DNA of 64,000 bases from Bemisia tabaci (taxonomy: Eukaryota; Arthropoda; Insecta; Hemiptera; Aleyrodidae). Positions 21,561-33,514 of the stretch are shown piece after piece. The notes under the pieces are model-generated. The model worked only from the letters and a program-made list of their open reading frames with translations. It did not search any database and was not told where the DNA came from. The stretch lies in contig NC_092798.1 in assembly GCF_918797505.1 (NCBI RefSeq), positions 3,113,501 to 3,177,500 on the forward strand, written 5' to 3'. Each line of letters opens with the position of its first letter. Within the stretch, counting starts at the first letter, position 1. The translations under genes were made by a program, and so were the position numbers.

Positions 21561-23230
21561 CTTATAGACATATGTCAGTAATCCACCTTATTCTGTTGGT
21601 ATTATTTATTAAATTATTTCTTCATGTATTTTTTCAATGAAGAAGGCAGGGTCCCATTTAACAAATGCTCTCTACATTTGAGAGCCGTGTGCGATGAATA
21701 TCAGTGCTATCTCGTCACTGATTAAAATCACTCGCCAAAATTTGGAAGTAAAATCTACTAAAATATATTTCCAGATTCTAGGTCCGAACGGAAGATCTCC
21801 TCTGCGGTGAAAAAGAGGAGTTCCGATTCAGACGGATTCGGTGAGCAAAAACCAACCAGCGTGTCAGAACAACCGGTGAATAATAGATGCACAATCAAGC
21901 GAACAATGCAGGGCCATAAATCTCTCCCCTTCTTTGCCCCGATTTTTTTGAATTTTTTATTTTAATTTTTATTTCACCTCTGTGATCGTGCCCCAACAGG
22001 CAACGATGGTTCGCGGCGGAAATAATTGGTTATTTCGAAAGCTTGCTTCGTAGATTAAACATTAATCAATAAGTTTAATTGTTGGTCGGTGAGGACATGT
22101 TTTACGATTGAAATCACGTAACCGCAGGGAGCTTTGATTTACTCCGCTAATCTGAATTTTTAAATTGTTACATGACGTATTGTTATTTCTGGTTAGTTTG
22201 TAACTTCTGGACTTTTGACATCCAAAGAATTAATGGTGGGTAAAGTAACGGTTCCAGTTTTAAAAACTCCGAGTATTGATAAAACATCGTTTTTAAATAG
22301 CCTGTGCGGTTGAGTCATCTAGTCACTAATTTAGCTCTTTCTCGTTTGTGTTCTCTTTCAGTACTAGGTGCGCCATGCATAAAAATTACCCTGAACACAC
22401 AGAATCAAAAAAATATAACTTCTCTCTTATTTACGTTCTTGCATTTTAGCAATCTAAAGTGGCGCACTTTTTGCGGTGTAGAAAAATTGAAGGCTGAGAC
22501 GAAACGCGCCTTGTCATGATATACCATATGAGAACTAGCAAAACAGGGCTATTCTGGCTGGTTTTCTATCACTGAGATTTTCATTTTATATCTTCGTATT
22601 AGTACGAGGACGCAAAGATCCCAAAATAAAAATCCCTAAAGGAAAAATGAAAATTAGAAATTTATATTCTTGGGGATCTCAGTCCACTGTCTTACGGATA
22701 TCTTTTTTTATTATATAGTGTTTCCACTTATGAAAAACAATTAACTACTTTTCAAGGAAATTATTGAACTTGTGTGATTCCTCGATTCTTAAGATGCTTT
22801 TGGAACAATACCTTAAATTTTGTGAAATAGTCTAAAATTCTTTCGGAGATCATACCTACTGTTGAAATCTTGATAAGGTGTTTCAAGAAGTAATTTGGAT
22901 GATGTTAAACAATTATTTTACATTAGTATCATTCAATGACTGTAAGATACGATATTTCATTGAGCTGAATACAGCATCTTCTCTTCACCTTAAACTTCTG
23001 AATAGACTAAGAGTAACGCATGCATAAATACGTATTTAATTGAGATTAAATTTCACTACGAGGAATGGTTTAGTTCATGAAAAAGACCTCGAATTGTGAG
23101 AAATGTCGAGGGTTAATTGTAATTAAATAATTATACCATTGTGAACCGAAAACACCTCTTGTCGGCTCAAGATATAAAATAGCTCCGCAGTTCCATAAAT
23201 TCTAATTTATGAATTCGGACATGATGCAGT
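21561..23230. other. No feature supported (receptor intron)
   Basis: AT-rich intronic sequence between the TM1 exon and the proximal TM2 exon. I saw no TM2-like or other exon. Confidence 0.4.
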
Positions 23231-23233
23231 TTT

Positions 23234-23488
23234 TGCCGTGCTACGAAGACACGCCGTATGAACATTGAAACGAAGCCACAAATTCATCAATAAAATATTA
23301 TATCCTGAGAAAAACTATGAATAAGTTACCTTGACACTTTCAGATACGCTAATCGAATGAATTCAAAAAAAATAATCGGACTAATTCCAGAAAAATAAAT
23401 TCAAAGGTTTTTCAGAGGATTTGAATTTTATCAAAATATATTTGACAACGTCCAAATGTTCATACGGCCTTTTCCCACGACGCAGCAG
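23234..23488. mobile_element. GCCGTGCTAAG MITE
   Basis: Ends gccgtgctacgaagacacgc ... ggccttttcccacgacgcagc; inner gtatgaacattga / caaatgttcatacgg. Lies in the intron between the TM1 and proximal TM2 exons. Confidence 0.7.
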
Positions 23489-24654
23489 ATATAGTGATGA
23501 TTCAGAGAACGCTTCTCTTGGGGGTAAAAAAAAAACGAGGGAACAACCTGCTTCGGCTATTCAATTCACGGCATAAAAATCTTGCTCATAGATATTTTGA
23601 ACTATGCTTGGATAGGGTAGCTTTTGTAAATATACAGAGTATTTAGTACAATGAATTTCATCCAACTGGAAACAAGTACACAAACAATTTGTCGAATCGG
23701 AAATCGGCTGAGTGTAAACTGCTAGGGATCAAATACAATTTATACATGCCAGTTTCTGGGCATTAATTTACGAAGGCGGATCATATTAAAGATAGCACAA
23801 ACAATATTTCAATCAATTTTTTTTCATTATCAAATGCTTGCAACACGTCAGTGAAACTGGGAGGAATGAACTGCACTGCGGAAATTCTTCTTGTGCGACT
23901 TCAATATTTGGCTTGAAAAAATCTCAAGATTTTGTTGAAACGGTGCTTTTGACATGGTTGATGAACTAAAATCGGTGCCTTTGTCTCACATAATCGATTG
24001 AAAAATGACGAATGAGATGTCTTTTATTCATTTTAGGATAATAATCGTTTCTTCGTGCATTGAAAGAAGCACATTTTGGCATACAGTTTACACTTGGCCT
24101 GGTAGTATTAATGTAATTGAATGTGCGAAAAGTCTCATATGTGTGAATTATCAGTTTATCTGGTACTAAAATCGAATGAAAAATTTACAAGCAAAAAGTA
24201 TCTTCGTAATTACTTAATACTGAATTGGCTTCATGTTTTTAGTGTTCCTTAACATTTTTGGATTTCTTGAGCGCAAATTACTGAAAAATACTCAAATATA
24301 CAGTGCAAACTTAATTGACGCTTCAACTCTCTTTCCTGTGGCATTATAACAAAATTTCTGAATTTGAACTTTCCGTTTCTTCGCTGAACGTGTCCGATGA
24401 CTCGGAGAATGAAATTCCTGCATTCTCCAGGAATTTTTTGAACCAACTTATAGAATTTTCTGATATTTTACATCGAAACTATTCACGTGTAGAACAGAAA
24501 ATGAACAATTTTTGGCATTGATTGACCTAAAATCCTCTTTTCACTTTTAGAGTGTAACTCAAAGTTTTGATCCTCGAATAAGGCTGCGACTCAATTACAT
24601 TTTACAGATAGCGCTGATATTTTTGTAGATTTCAAAATTCAAGATTTTTCAAAT

Positions 24655-25025
24655 CGGGAGTATTTATGCCAAAAGGAACGAGAGAATCTGTCTTACATCG
24701 TCGTCGGAAACATGAAAAGAACTCTATAAAGCCACATAAGAAGCAATGTAAAAGTGGGCGTGATTCCTTCAGTGGAAAAGGAAAAGTTGGATTTGACATT
24801 AAATCAAAAGGAACTAAACTCCAAAGTATACTAACTCATGGGCCCTGGGCATATGACAAGAGCGTTGTGGACAGGGCTCATGAGTGAAAGACTGCCGAGA
24901 GCGATCTTCTCATTCCCGGCGTCGATGCTGACGTCACTGACACTATATCATTCCCATTCATTCTTACGACCCTCAACTAACGAGCCCACTCCTTCTTTTC
25001 CACCCGTCTTCCGTTCCTTTTACCA
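24655..25025. repeat. Long form of the cgtatttatgcc element
   Basis: Starts gtatttatgccaaaaggaac and contains ataagaagcaatgtaaaagt, ttaaatcaaaaggaact, catgggccctgggcat, cgttgtggacagggctcatg and cattcttacgaccctc. All recur in 30366-30722 and 31193-31556. The short copies (37166-37275) keep only the ends and the gggctcatg centre. Confidence 0.7.
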
Positions 25026-25459
25026 TGATTACGTTCAATTTGTAGTCCGAACCTTAAAATTCCCTGACTTTTTCTTGATTTTCTCGACATGATGAAATAG
25101 AGAATTGGCAGGTGACTGAAATTTGATGAATTTTGTGTTTGAGTGGAAACTACAGGGTGACCTGAAAACGAGGATACCCTTGGTTCATGAATTGAACAAT
25201 TATTGGAGAAAATAGGACAAAATTATCTGGTCTGCTAAAATACGTTGTGTTTAAATGGGAAATGCCGCCAGATGACGTTACTAGGCGGTGCATTTTCTCA
25301 CTTTGAAATCTATTTTTATACGATTTCCCATATGAGAAAGAAATCATTAAAACTACTGTGAAATCAGCTCTTTAAGCCCTTTCAGATGAAGTAATAACAA
25401 CTTTGTATGCAAATTAATTCTCCATTCCCTGATAATTTTTGATTTTCCAGAATTGTATA

Positions 25460-25691
25460 TGAGGACTTATCTGGAACAACAGCGGATGTGAAAGATTACC
25501 TATTCGAAACACGCTTAAAAAACTGTTTTGTTCACACAAAAATTTAATATTTTTGGCTCTGGCATAATGTACAAATCTCGAAGATCACATCTCAAGTATT
25601 TTCTCAACATTTTCTCGATGCCAAACAGTTTTTTGAATGTGTTTCGAAAAGGTAATTTTTCCCATCCGCTATTGTTAAAGATAAGTCCTCA
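25460..25691. mobile_element. Hairpin MITE next to the TM1 exon, 232 bp
   Basis: tgaggacttatctggaacaa ... ttgttaaagataagtcctca are inverse. Pairing continues through agcggatgtgaaa, attacc, ttcgaaacacg and aaaaaactgttt, giving arms of about 70 bp. It sits about 150 bp downstream of the TM1 exon donor. No second copy was noticed. Confidence 0.8.
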
Positions 25692-25839
25692 TAAGTCGTT
25701 TCGATGAATTCACGATGAGACGTTTCGAACATCCAGAGCTGAAAACATGATGATGCAGGTGAGAAGAAATGGTGATAAACGTGTGATAAAAAGTGAGTGG
25801 ATTGTGGAAAAGCGGAAAATAGTGAAAAGAATACAGTAC

Positions 25840-26034
25840 CAAGCGTAAGCTTCTCCCCGGAGTCGGGCGGCAAGGTGAAGCCCAGGAGCGCCATCGAGGA
25901 AATTAGAACACAGGGTACAATTAAGTTAAAAAAATAGTATAGGGTCCTCCGTCTGATTTGTATTTGAAAAGTGATATCTACATAGGGTTCCGGACAGCAC
26001 TGGTAGTACAGCACGTTCCGTTTTCCCGGCATAC
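25840..26034 (-). CDS. nAChRalpha6: nAChR alpha6-type subunit, loop C / TM1 exon (internal exon, partial gene)
   Basis: Internal exon of a cation-selective pentameric nicotinic acetylcholine receptor subunit, a postsynaptic membrane channel. The 195-bp exon encodes 65 residues. The YYQCC motif holds the loop-C vicinal cysteines (residues 13-14) that define alpha subunits. Next come CCPEPYVD, the pre-TM1 [12 protein letters not shown] stretch (about 27-38), TM1 with [14 protein letters not shown] (about 40-53), and the linker PPDSGEK (56-62), whose glutamate forms the -1' ring for cation selectivity. The exon ends just before TM2. Minus-strand borders are tgtttcag|GTATGCC (acceptor at 26035-26037) and ACGCTTG|gtactg (donor from 25839), phase 1 on both sides. 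The open frame runs on into both introns, so the splice sites and homology set the ends. The sequence fits the insect alpha5/6/7 group; alpha6 is chosen because of the two TM2 exons downstream. No break is seen. Confidence 0.95.
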
Positions 26035-26336
26035 CTGAAACAGAACCCAATCCACCCTCAGTAAAGACAAATCATTCCAAAAGAAGGGGAATAGGAAAAA
26101 TAATAGCTAATAAGTAGTTTACGCACTGAAAAAAAAGCATATCGAAAATTTTGAAACGTCGCAACGGATATGTGGTATTCGCAGGACCGGAAATCGGAAA
26201 CCTTAATTTCCACTTTACCGGAAATCCGCCCCAATCGAAAACTTGACTCAACTGGAAATCGACCCGATCGGAAATGTGTTCAAACCCAAAATTTGGTTGT
26301 TTTCAAATGGAGAGTAACCAATTTCAAAACCAATAT

Positions 26337-26625
26337 ATCATTAATTTTCCTAAAAATTTGCAAAAATTCGATATAAGCGATTAAAATATCGACTCGTGAA
26401 CGTTAAAAATCGATTCTACAAGAAAAAGTACGTAGTTGTCGGTGTACTACAGTCATATTAGGTCATCCATGAATCAAAAATGAACAATTTCAATTTAAAA
26501 AAATCGTCGATTTTCCGTAAAGAAGCTTTAAAAATCTATATAACCGATCGATATATCGACTCGTCAACATTAAAACTCGATTTTGCGTGTAAAATACGTA
26601 GGAATCGGTTTGTATAACATATGTA
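26337..26625. repeat. Diverged direct duplication, period about 178 bp
   Basis: atatcgactcgtgaacgtta ... cgattctacaag ... tacgtag (about 26380-26435) recurs as atatcgactcgtcaacatta ... cgattttgcgtg ... tacgtag (about 26560-26613). Confidence 0.5.
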
Positions 26626-26994
26626 AACAACGATAACAACTCCGTAGACACATCAATTCAACAAGAAAATAGCGAAAAATAAGGCCGGAGTTTGACCCCT
26701 TTGCCCCACCGTAACTCGAAAACGGTTCCTATACTCATCTTGAAATTTTTTCCGAAGTTTTCTGTTATTATAAGCTTCCACTTAAACTTTGGTCCGATGG
26801 TCGAATCGAATACCGAAAAAAGGGCTGAAGTCAGCCCTTATTTTGGGTGGCTCTTTAGTTACGTCCTTTTGTGAGAAAAATGACACATTGGAGTGCGCTA
26901 AGGAGAGGAGTTGCGAATTTAAGCATTACGATACATGTTTCGGAACCAAAAGATCACTCAAAACAAGGTTCGCGCAAATTAAAACTGAAACTGA

Positions 26995-27110
26995 TTCCTA
27001 ACCACGATATTTGTGTTTCTTGACACGTAAATTCAAATCTCCCATTTACGAAAAAACAATAGGTCACGTGAGTCAAATCGCATAACGTTACGTATGACAG
27101 TATCTCTTTC
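26995..27110. repeat. Dispersed repeat with cttgacacgtaaattcaa, copy 1
   Basis: The block cctaaccacgatatt ... ttgacacgtaaattcaaa ... gtgagtcaaatcgcataac ... gacagtatct recurs at 39180-39305, 39930-40045 and, partly, 46060-46150. Confidence 0.55.
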
Positions 27111-27283
27111 GACAGGAAGAGACTAGTAGACTAGAAAGACTAGAAGGCACACCTCCTCAGGATAGGTTACAAAACTAATGATAAATTTAGCTAGATGACT
27201 TACATTTTATCTAAAAACTATTTTGTAGGCTTATTTTGCGATAACTCTAGGTTCACATAAAGATTGCTCGGAGATCATTGACA

Positions 27284-27845
27284 GACTCCTTCATTTGCAG
27301 CCGTTTAAACTCATTGAAACGCTACAAGCAACTATTTTAACTCTCCGGAGAGCAAATTGCATACTTCCCAAACTGAAGGCGTTTTGAACGGCAACAGTCG
27401 CTCAGATCGCGCCGCGGCAATCGCGAGAACTTTTGTGCTTGTAAACCCAATGCATACAAAAGTTTCAAAGGGTATATTGACTCGCCATGAAGCGAAAACG
27501 TGCAGTCATTTGCGGACTGATTATATACATTTTCAGATACAGCTTTAGACGAAGAGGACAAAGGGGAAATGGAGCAACACTGGCGACTGAAACGGGTGAT
27601 GTTCATGGAGTAAGGGGGAAATTATAGACTAATAGTATGATAGGGTCTTTCATGGGTTGCTATTAGTCAGTATGTTACTTAAATTCATTGTCCATTGTTA
27701 CCACACCCTTTCACCAATAGGATCTTTCCAATTTTCTTTCAGCTCCTTTGTAGATAACTTTGTCTATTAATTCAATGATCAGTTCTCTGAACCGAAGAGC
27801 GCTGAATGATCTATTTGGTTCGTAAAATGTATACGTTTTTCTCCG
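27284..27845. repeat. ctccttcattta-ctccggagag dispersed repeat, about 560 bp
   Basis: Landmarks in order: gactccttcattt, gacaagc-type aagcaactattttaactctc, cggagagcaaattgcatac, gaaggcgttttgaacggcaa, ggtcgcgcc-type cgcgccgcggcaatcgcgag, a gacaaagnnngacaaa segment, gggttgctattagt, ccaataggatc and gaagagcgctgaatga. Six or more other copies are in the window. Confidence 0.75.
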
Positions 27846-27954
27846 ATTGTAAAAAGAAAAACTCCTGTGAACGGTCACTTATTTCAAAAATTTCTATTAT
27901 CCGAGAAAATTAGTTATACCGAACCGTAAGTAGGATGTTTTACGTTGGAATGGA

Positions 27955-28525
27955 GAACTCCTTCATTTACACCCGCTTAAAAGCATTGAAACGTGACAAG
28001 CAACTATTTTAACTCTCCGGAGAGCAAATTGCATACTTCTCAAACTGAAGGCGTTTTGATCGGCAGCAGTCGCGCAGGTCGCGGCAACCGTGAGAACTGT
28101 TGTGCACTCAATGCTTATCGAAGTTTCGAAGGGCAGTTTGACTCGCCATTAAGCAAAAACCTGGAGGTCTCAGTCTTCTGGGGGCTGATTATTGAAATTG
28201 ATAGACAAAGCTATCGACAAAGAAGACAACCGGAAAATGAAGCGATGTTTTTGTTAAGACTGGTAGTTTTTTAAGGTAAAGGTTGTTATTATTCAGGGTG
28301 ACTAAGCACAGGATAGGGCGACTTTCTTGGGTTGCCATTAGTTAGTCTTTTACTTAAATCTTCTGTCCTTTCTAACCACCCGCTTTAATCGGTAGGGTCG
28401 TTCCGATTTTCTTTTGACTTCTTTGTACATTTATTTGTCTATCAATTTGTTTTTATCATCTCTCTGAACCAGAGAGCGCTGAGTGAACTAATTGGTTCAT
28501 GAACCCGTGTGTTTTTCTCCGTGTA
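27955..28525. repeat. ctccttcattta-ctccggagag repeat, second tandem copy
   Basis: Same landmarks in the same order as 27284-27845, shifted by 671 bp. Its second half (gctgattattgaaattgata ... tttgtctatcaattt) corresponds to the free-standing MITE at 31557-31831. Confidence 0.75.
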
Positions 28526-29275
28526 GCGTATTATTCCCTTTGATCGGATTCGATGCCTTTATTAGAAGAGGAAATAAACTTTTATAAAATCGAACTACAA
28601 TTACTTTCCTAACGCAAAGCTTATTTTCAGTGGCTATTTGAGCTACGTCGAGTATGTTCTTTTTTCAGCGAGGAATTTGAATTGACTATTTATAATGTAA
28701 GCTATCAACGTTGATTTCTCACTTAAGATATAAGACTTAAATTTGGAGATATTCGATATGTTAAATATGTTCCAAGTGAAAATTTGCTGAGGGAACAAGT
28801 ATACAGTCCAGATTTTAATCCCATCTTATAGTCTGATAAGACGATGAAATAGACAAAAGCTTCTACAAATTAGGCTAGCAATAGGACGTAACAACTTCTA
28901 ACTATGTATCCCAAAAAGCATTTAGTTACATGGACTGCAAAGTTCATTGCGACGTGTAGTTACGCCCTGAAGTAGGAGGGCGATGCTGCGCTCCATTCCA
29001 CAATCTCATCGGATAATTTTGTAGAATTTCGCCACCTTGTGAACTAACCCACGTTTGGGGATGGATTTTTCAGATAAAAATAATAAATCTTCACAGAAAC
29101 TCACGCCGGAAAACATGTCCGAAGATATTGCAGAAGATTCGGAACCCAGGGATTCAACATTGTTACATGCAAAGTGCAGAGCGTGCCCTAAACTCTCCCC
29201 CCCCCCTCCCACTACTACCCTCACACAACCCCACGCTTGGGCAGTAGCTCATGAGCATCGAATGGACCGTGGGTT

Positions 29276-29292
29276 GGGGGGGGGGGGGGGGG
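29276..29292 (+). repeat. Run of 17 G
   Basis: Homopolymer. Similar runs of G or C: 23 G at 47595-47617, 18 C at 55910-55927, and shorter ones at 9149, 58389 and 60121. Confidence 0.9.
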
Positions 29293-29369
29293 CTAGTGGA
29301 CGACGAAGTTGGGGGAAAAATAGGACGTGCTGAGCACGGTGATTAAGGTGCCCGCAAGATTGCCAAAAC

Positions 29370-29465
29370 TGCCGTGCTAAGGAAGAACGCCGTATGAGCA
29401 ATCAGACGTTGCCAAAGTTTTCCCGATGAAATGCAAATTTTCAAGAAAACTGGTACACGTTTTCC
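29370..29465. repeat. GCCGTGCTAAG MITE, left part only
   Basis: tgccgtgctaaggaagaacg ccgtatgagca then cgttgccaaagttttcc; close to the family consensus, but no right end follows. Confidence 0.65.
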
Positions 29466-29837
29466 CGCCAATTTATTCGAGAAGTAGATCATCAATTCGA
29501 TCTGGAGTATCTGAAAAAGCGAGGAATAGTGCGTCACTGTCCACGGGAAAAGGGACACTATAAGCCCATAAATACTCAAAACTTAATTATCAGGTAATGC
29601 CAGTTAATAAAACAGAAGTCTACAGAAGGTTTGGGACAAGAAATGTCGAGCTTATTAGGTTTTCAGGAGATCTAAAGGTAGCCAGTCCAAGAACGTGGTT
29701 TCGAGAAAAAATAACTAAAAATTATCATCTGTCATTTTCAAGGTACGGAGTTGCCATATTGCAATTTGGGCCGTCTGTAGACGTGAAAATGATCTGAATT
29801 ACTTCTATATCGTTCAATTAGACGCATGAAAGAACCG

Positions 29838-29972
29838 GACTACATTTTAAAATTAGGAACTACAATTTCCGGGTCAGTTCAGACACAACGTATGTGTCGT
29901 CAGATTTCCTATGCACGTGAGTTTTTTCACGGAAGATCCAGAAATTGCAGTTCTTAATTGAAAAATAAAATC
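29838..29972. mobile_element. tagttcc-family MITE
   Basis: cggactacattttaaaattag gaactac ... gaaattgcagttcttaattg; inner acaacgtatgtgtcgtcaga and ctatgcacgtgag match the copy at 33388-33514. Confidence 0.75.
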
Positions 29973-30020
29973 CAATTGTCAATCTGAATTCCAATATTCG
30001 ATTGTTCTACCTATCTCGAC

Positions 30021-30266
30021 AAAAACCGATCCGTATAGTGGTCAGCGTATCCGACTCTAAGTGTATAGGTCCCGGGTTCGAATCCCGGTAATGGCGCCAC
30101 AATTTCAAGAGACGGACGAGTGGATCTACAGGTCGAGATTCTACTCGGCCTTAATCCCGGAAAGTTGGGAAAGCCTGAAGTGGAATTCCTTTAATGTCTA
30201 CGGAATATAAATAAATTCTAAAGATGGATTCCTAACGGAACATAAGCCAATAGCCAGCAAAAAAAA
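30021..30266 (+). mobile_element. tRNA-derived SINE
   Basis: The 5' head looks like a tRNA gene. A box-like tatagtggtcagcg is at 30033-30046. An intact B box and T arm lie at about 30072-30090 (CCGGG stem, TTCGAAT loop, CCCGG stem). The putative acceptor strands do not pair, so it is not a functional tRNA. An unrelated body follows to aagccaatagccagc and an A9 tail (about 30258-30266). The body end matches 44985-45070, so this is a repeated retroposon. Confidence 0.75.
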
Positions 30267-30365
30267 ATCGTTCTACTAGAAATTTTGCCTCTAAGAACTC
30301 AGATCCCTTCATCCCCGTAGACAGTCACAAATGCACAACATTTGGACGGAATTTTTTATTACGGA

Positions 30366-30722
30366 ATTATTTCTGCTAAACGGAACCAGAAACAGGTGGG
30401 AAAGAAGGCGTGTGCTCATTAGTTGAGGAACGTTAGAATGAAAGGGAATTACAAAGCGCCTGTGACGTCAGCATCGACGATCGGGCTCGACGAGCTCAAC
30501 GATGCCGCATTAACTCATGAGCCCTGTCCACAACGCTCTTGTCACATGTCCACGGCTCATGAGTCAGCATGCAGTTGGCGCTTAGTTCCGTTTGATTTAG
30601 TGTAAAATCCCACTTTTGCATCCCCACGAAGGGAATCACGCCCACTTTCACATCGTTTCTTATGAGGCTCACCAGGAGCACAACCCATCTTCCCTACACG
30701 TCTCTAGTTCCTATCAGCAGGA
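30366..30722. repeat. Long form of the cgtatttatgcc element
   Basis: Shares ctgctaaacggaac, ttaactcatgagccctgtcc, aacgctcttgtcacatg and cccacttttgca with 24655-25025 and 31193-31556, with the central part inverted. Confidence 0.65.
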
Positions 30723-31192
30723 ATACATCAATTTGTCAAAAGCAAAGAGGTATGTCGAAGGCAATTCGTAAAATCCGGCATTTTATCAAATACCTAGGCC
30801 GGTAGTCAAATTTTGACAATTTACGGATTTCTGTAAATTTATAGCAAGGATTTCACGGGCTTTCAATATTTTGAGAAGAATAAGTCTTCAAATCTGCGAA
30901 CTCTCCTTGGTTCTTCCTTTTTACATGCTTATAGTACATTTAAATGTTAAAATTTTAAAATTCTATGTTCCATGACGTGCTGAAAATTTCACGAGAAATG
31001 TGCGCTTAGGATCTTAAAATCGTTTGAATACTATGGTATGCTGCATAGTTTTACAGAGAATTCTTTCGTATAGGAGCAACGAATTATTTTTTCTGAAATT
31101 GGGGTAAAAAATCAAAATTCCAATCTAGATTAGAACATTTCACTATTTGCCGAGGCATTTGACAAAATGCCTGATTTGACTATTAGCCTTCG

Positions 31193-31556
31193 ACAGGTGG
31201 GCGTATTTATGCTAAAAAGAACTGTATGCAAGTGGAAAGATGGGGTGTACTCATGGAAGCTGCATAAGAAACAATGTAAAAGTGGATATAGTTTCTTTTG
31301 AGGAAATGGAAAAGCGGGATTTTCAATTAAATCAAAATGAACTGAGCGCTAACTCGTGTGCCGTGGGCATGTATCTAGAGCGTTGTGGACAGGGCTCATG
31401 AATTAAAGACCGCGTCGTTGATCGTCGTTTCTCTCGTCGTTGCTGCTGACGTTACTGGCGATTTATGTTTCCTCGTCATTCTTACGGCCCGACCACTAAC
31501 GAGCACACCCCATCTTCCCACTTGCACATAGTTCCATTTAGCATAAATACGTCCAG
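31193..31556. repeat. Long form of the cgtatttatgcc element
   Basis: Complete-looking copy: ggcgtatttatgctaaaaag at the left, catagttccatttagcataa atacgtcc at the right, with agaaacaatgtaaaagtgg and gttgtggacagggctcatga inside. The next element begins directly after it. Confidence 0.75.
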
Positions 31557-31831
31557 CGGGCCGATTATTGAAACTGATAGACAAAGCTATAGACAAAGAC
31601 GATAAAAGGGATTTGAAGGGATCCTATTGGTGGAAGCGGGTGGTGGCAATGGACGTAGGAGGTAGGTAATGGACTAACTAACGGCAACCCACGAGAAACC
31701 TGACAGTTAGTCTATCATTTTCTTCCTTAGTCTATAAGAACCAATCATGTCAACCAATAGGATCGCTCTATACTCCCTATGTCTTCTTTGTCTATTGCTT
31801 TGTCTATCAGTTTCAATAATCGGCCCGCAGG
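31557..31831. mobile_element. gcgggccgattattgaaac MITE, 275 bp
   Basis: Terminal inverted repeats of at least 31 bp: gcgggccgattattgaaact gatagacaaagc at the left and its exact inverse at the right (gctttgtctatcagtttcaa, then taatcggcccgc). The interior has ggtggaagcgggtggt, cggcaacccacgagaaacc and ccaataggatcg. Its halves also occur inside the ctccttcattta repeats. Confidence 0.85.
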
Positions 31832-31859
31832 TATATAATCGGAAGTTTGGCATCATTGG

Positions 31860-32215
31860 AAAGTCCATGCGTCTTTTTGCCGAAACGCGGGTCGGGAGCT
31901 CCGGCCGGACGATGACCATGCGACGTCCGGGATGCATTAAAATCGCGAAATCAGCTGCCCCCTCCCCCGTCCGCCCTTCCGGGTCCGTGCATCGCGTTGA
32001 CATATTTTGCGGGGGCCCCGCGCCGGGGGCTGGGGACCGAGGGAGGCGGAAATGATGAGTCTTGGCTGGCAAAGCGGCAGGAAATTGAGGGGACCGAGGT
32101 GCATGTTTCCTTTGTAGCCCGTCTACTTTCCAGCCGCCCTGCATACTAATCCCCGACCGCCGGGACCCTCGCCGCCTTGCCGGCTTGTCCCTTCTCCCGT
32201 TTTCAACTCCATTTA
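31860..32215. other. GC-rich, CpG-rich block
   Basis: Much higher in G+C than its surroundings (gcgggggccccgcgccgggg, ccgccgggaccctcgccgcc). A 175-codon minus-strand frame crosses it, but has no recognisable domain and runs into the adjacent MITE, so I do not call a gene. Could be a CpG-rich regulatory or transcribed region. Confidence 0.3.
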
Positions 32216-32331
32216 GCTTTTCTTCTTCTTGCAATTTTTACTCTTTCGCTCCCTCCTCGGGTGGAGGAAGTCATGTCATCGTGAAAAAAAAAAAAAAGTT
32301 GAAATTTCACAATTTCTAGGCGTTTTAAGGT

Positions 32332-32562
32332 TCACTGAAAAAAAAAGATTGGTAGAATTTACCATTCCTTCACGCTGTATTTCACACAGCGTTAATTCAG
32401 AGTCAACTCTGCCAGGAGAAAGGTAAACTTTAGTATATACTGGTACAGGTAACCATTCATCTGGCAGAATCAACTTGAAGATTGGTAGAAGTTACTATTC
32501 CTTCACGTCGTGTGAAATACAGCGTGAAGGAATGGTAAATTCTACCGATCTTTTTTTCAGTG
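32332..32562. mobile_element. Hairpin MITE with CACTGAAAAAA ends, 231 bp
   Basis: Second copy of the 7400-7611 family: cactgaaaaaaaaagattgg ... ccgatctttttttcagtg, inner gtagaatttaccattccttc and gaaggaatggtaaattctac. Confidence 0.8.
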
Positions 32563-33387
32563 TTCCTGGAGTATTAAAAAAACCATACTTGAAAAAACAG
32601 GAGAAAAATAAGTGGGGAAAACGGGGGAAAAGGCTAAAATACAACAGCAAAAAATTCGAGACGTTTTGGCTCAAAACTGAGTCATTGTCTGTCGGAAAAT
32701 GAATAAAGATTTAAAAATATCGAAATATTTGGTTTTTTTCGGATCTCGGCCAACGACATGCAGGTTTTGAGGTTTTTTCTTCTATATTTTTTAATTTTTA
32801 ATATATTTTTCTACTGAAAATGACTCAATTTTGAGTCGGAATGACCCGGGTTTTCAATTGTTGTATCTTAGCCTTGTTTCCCGCCCCAACCCCTTGTTTT
32901 TCTCCTGTTACCATTGTCTCGAGCTGCTTTGTACAAATTTGTATCCATACTTAAAAAAATGGTTGTCCATCCATGGATTTGCTTTTCAGGGATCTCCCCA
33001 TTATCACTCGGACCGATTGTGACCCACCCGGTCGCATGATCGAGAAGTTTTTGCAAACTCGCAGTGTAAGTCGGCAATGATGAAATGACCGGTCCATGAA
33101 TATTTATCGGTCCGTTGAAAATCGTTGAAAACGGACATGTCGACGATGTAAGTCGGCAATCACATAACTCGGTTTGCGCCGTCGCAGACTTCCTGTCATA
33201 CTCTAATTTTTAAACGGAAAACTACTCAACGGCAATTCTTCAAAACTGCCGTGATTTTTCTTCTCTGTGCGAAGAAAATTCTGCACAAACTTCACGGAAT
33301 CATGTCACTCGTTCTCCAAAAAATTACATAGAGGCGGAGATTTTCAGACACCACAAACGAGATATGTGACTGCAGACTTACGCTACT

Positions 33388-33514
33388 GAATTTTGCGATT
33401 AGAAACCACAATTTCTGGCTTAGTTTAGAATCAACGTATGTACCATCAGATCTCCTATGCACATGAGTGTTTTTACGAATGAGCCAGAAATTGTAGTCCT
33501 TATTTCAAAATGAA
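33388..33514. mobile_element. tagttcc-family MITE
   Basis: ctgaattttgcgattagaaa ccacaatttctggct ... gagccagaaattgtagtcct; inner caacgtatgtaccatcagat. Confidence 0.75.

Noticed and set aside
30021..30095. Functional tRNA gene
   Set aside because: The acceptor strands do not pair and the anticodon arm does not fold; better as the head of a SINE.
31707..32234. 175-codon minus-strand frame
   Set aside because: Lies in a GC-rich block where stops are rare and runs into a MITE; arginine/proline-rich, no domain.
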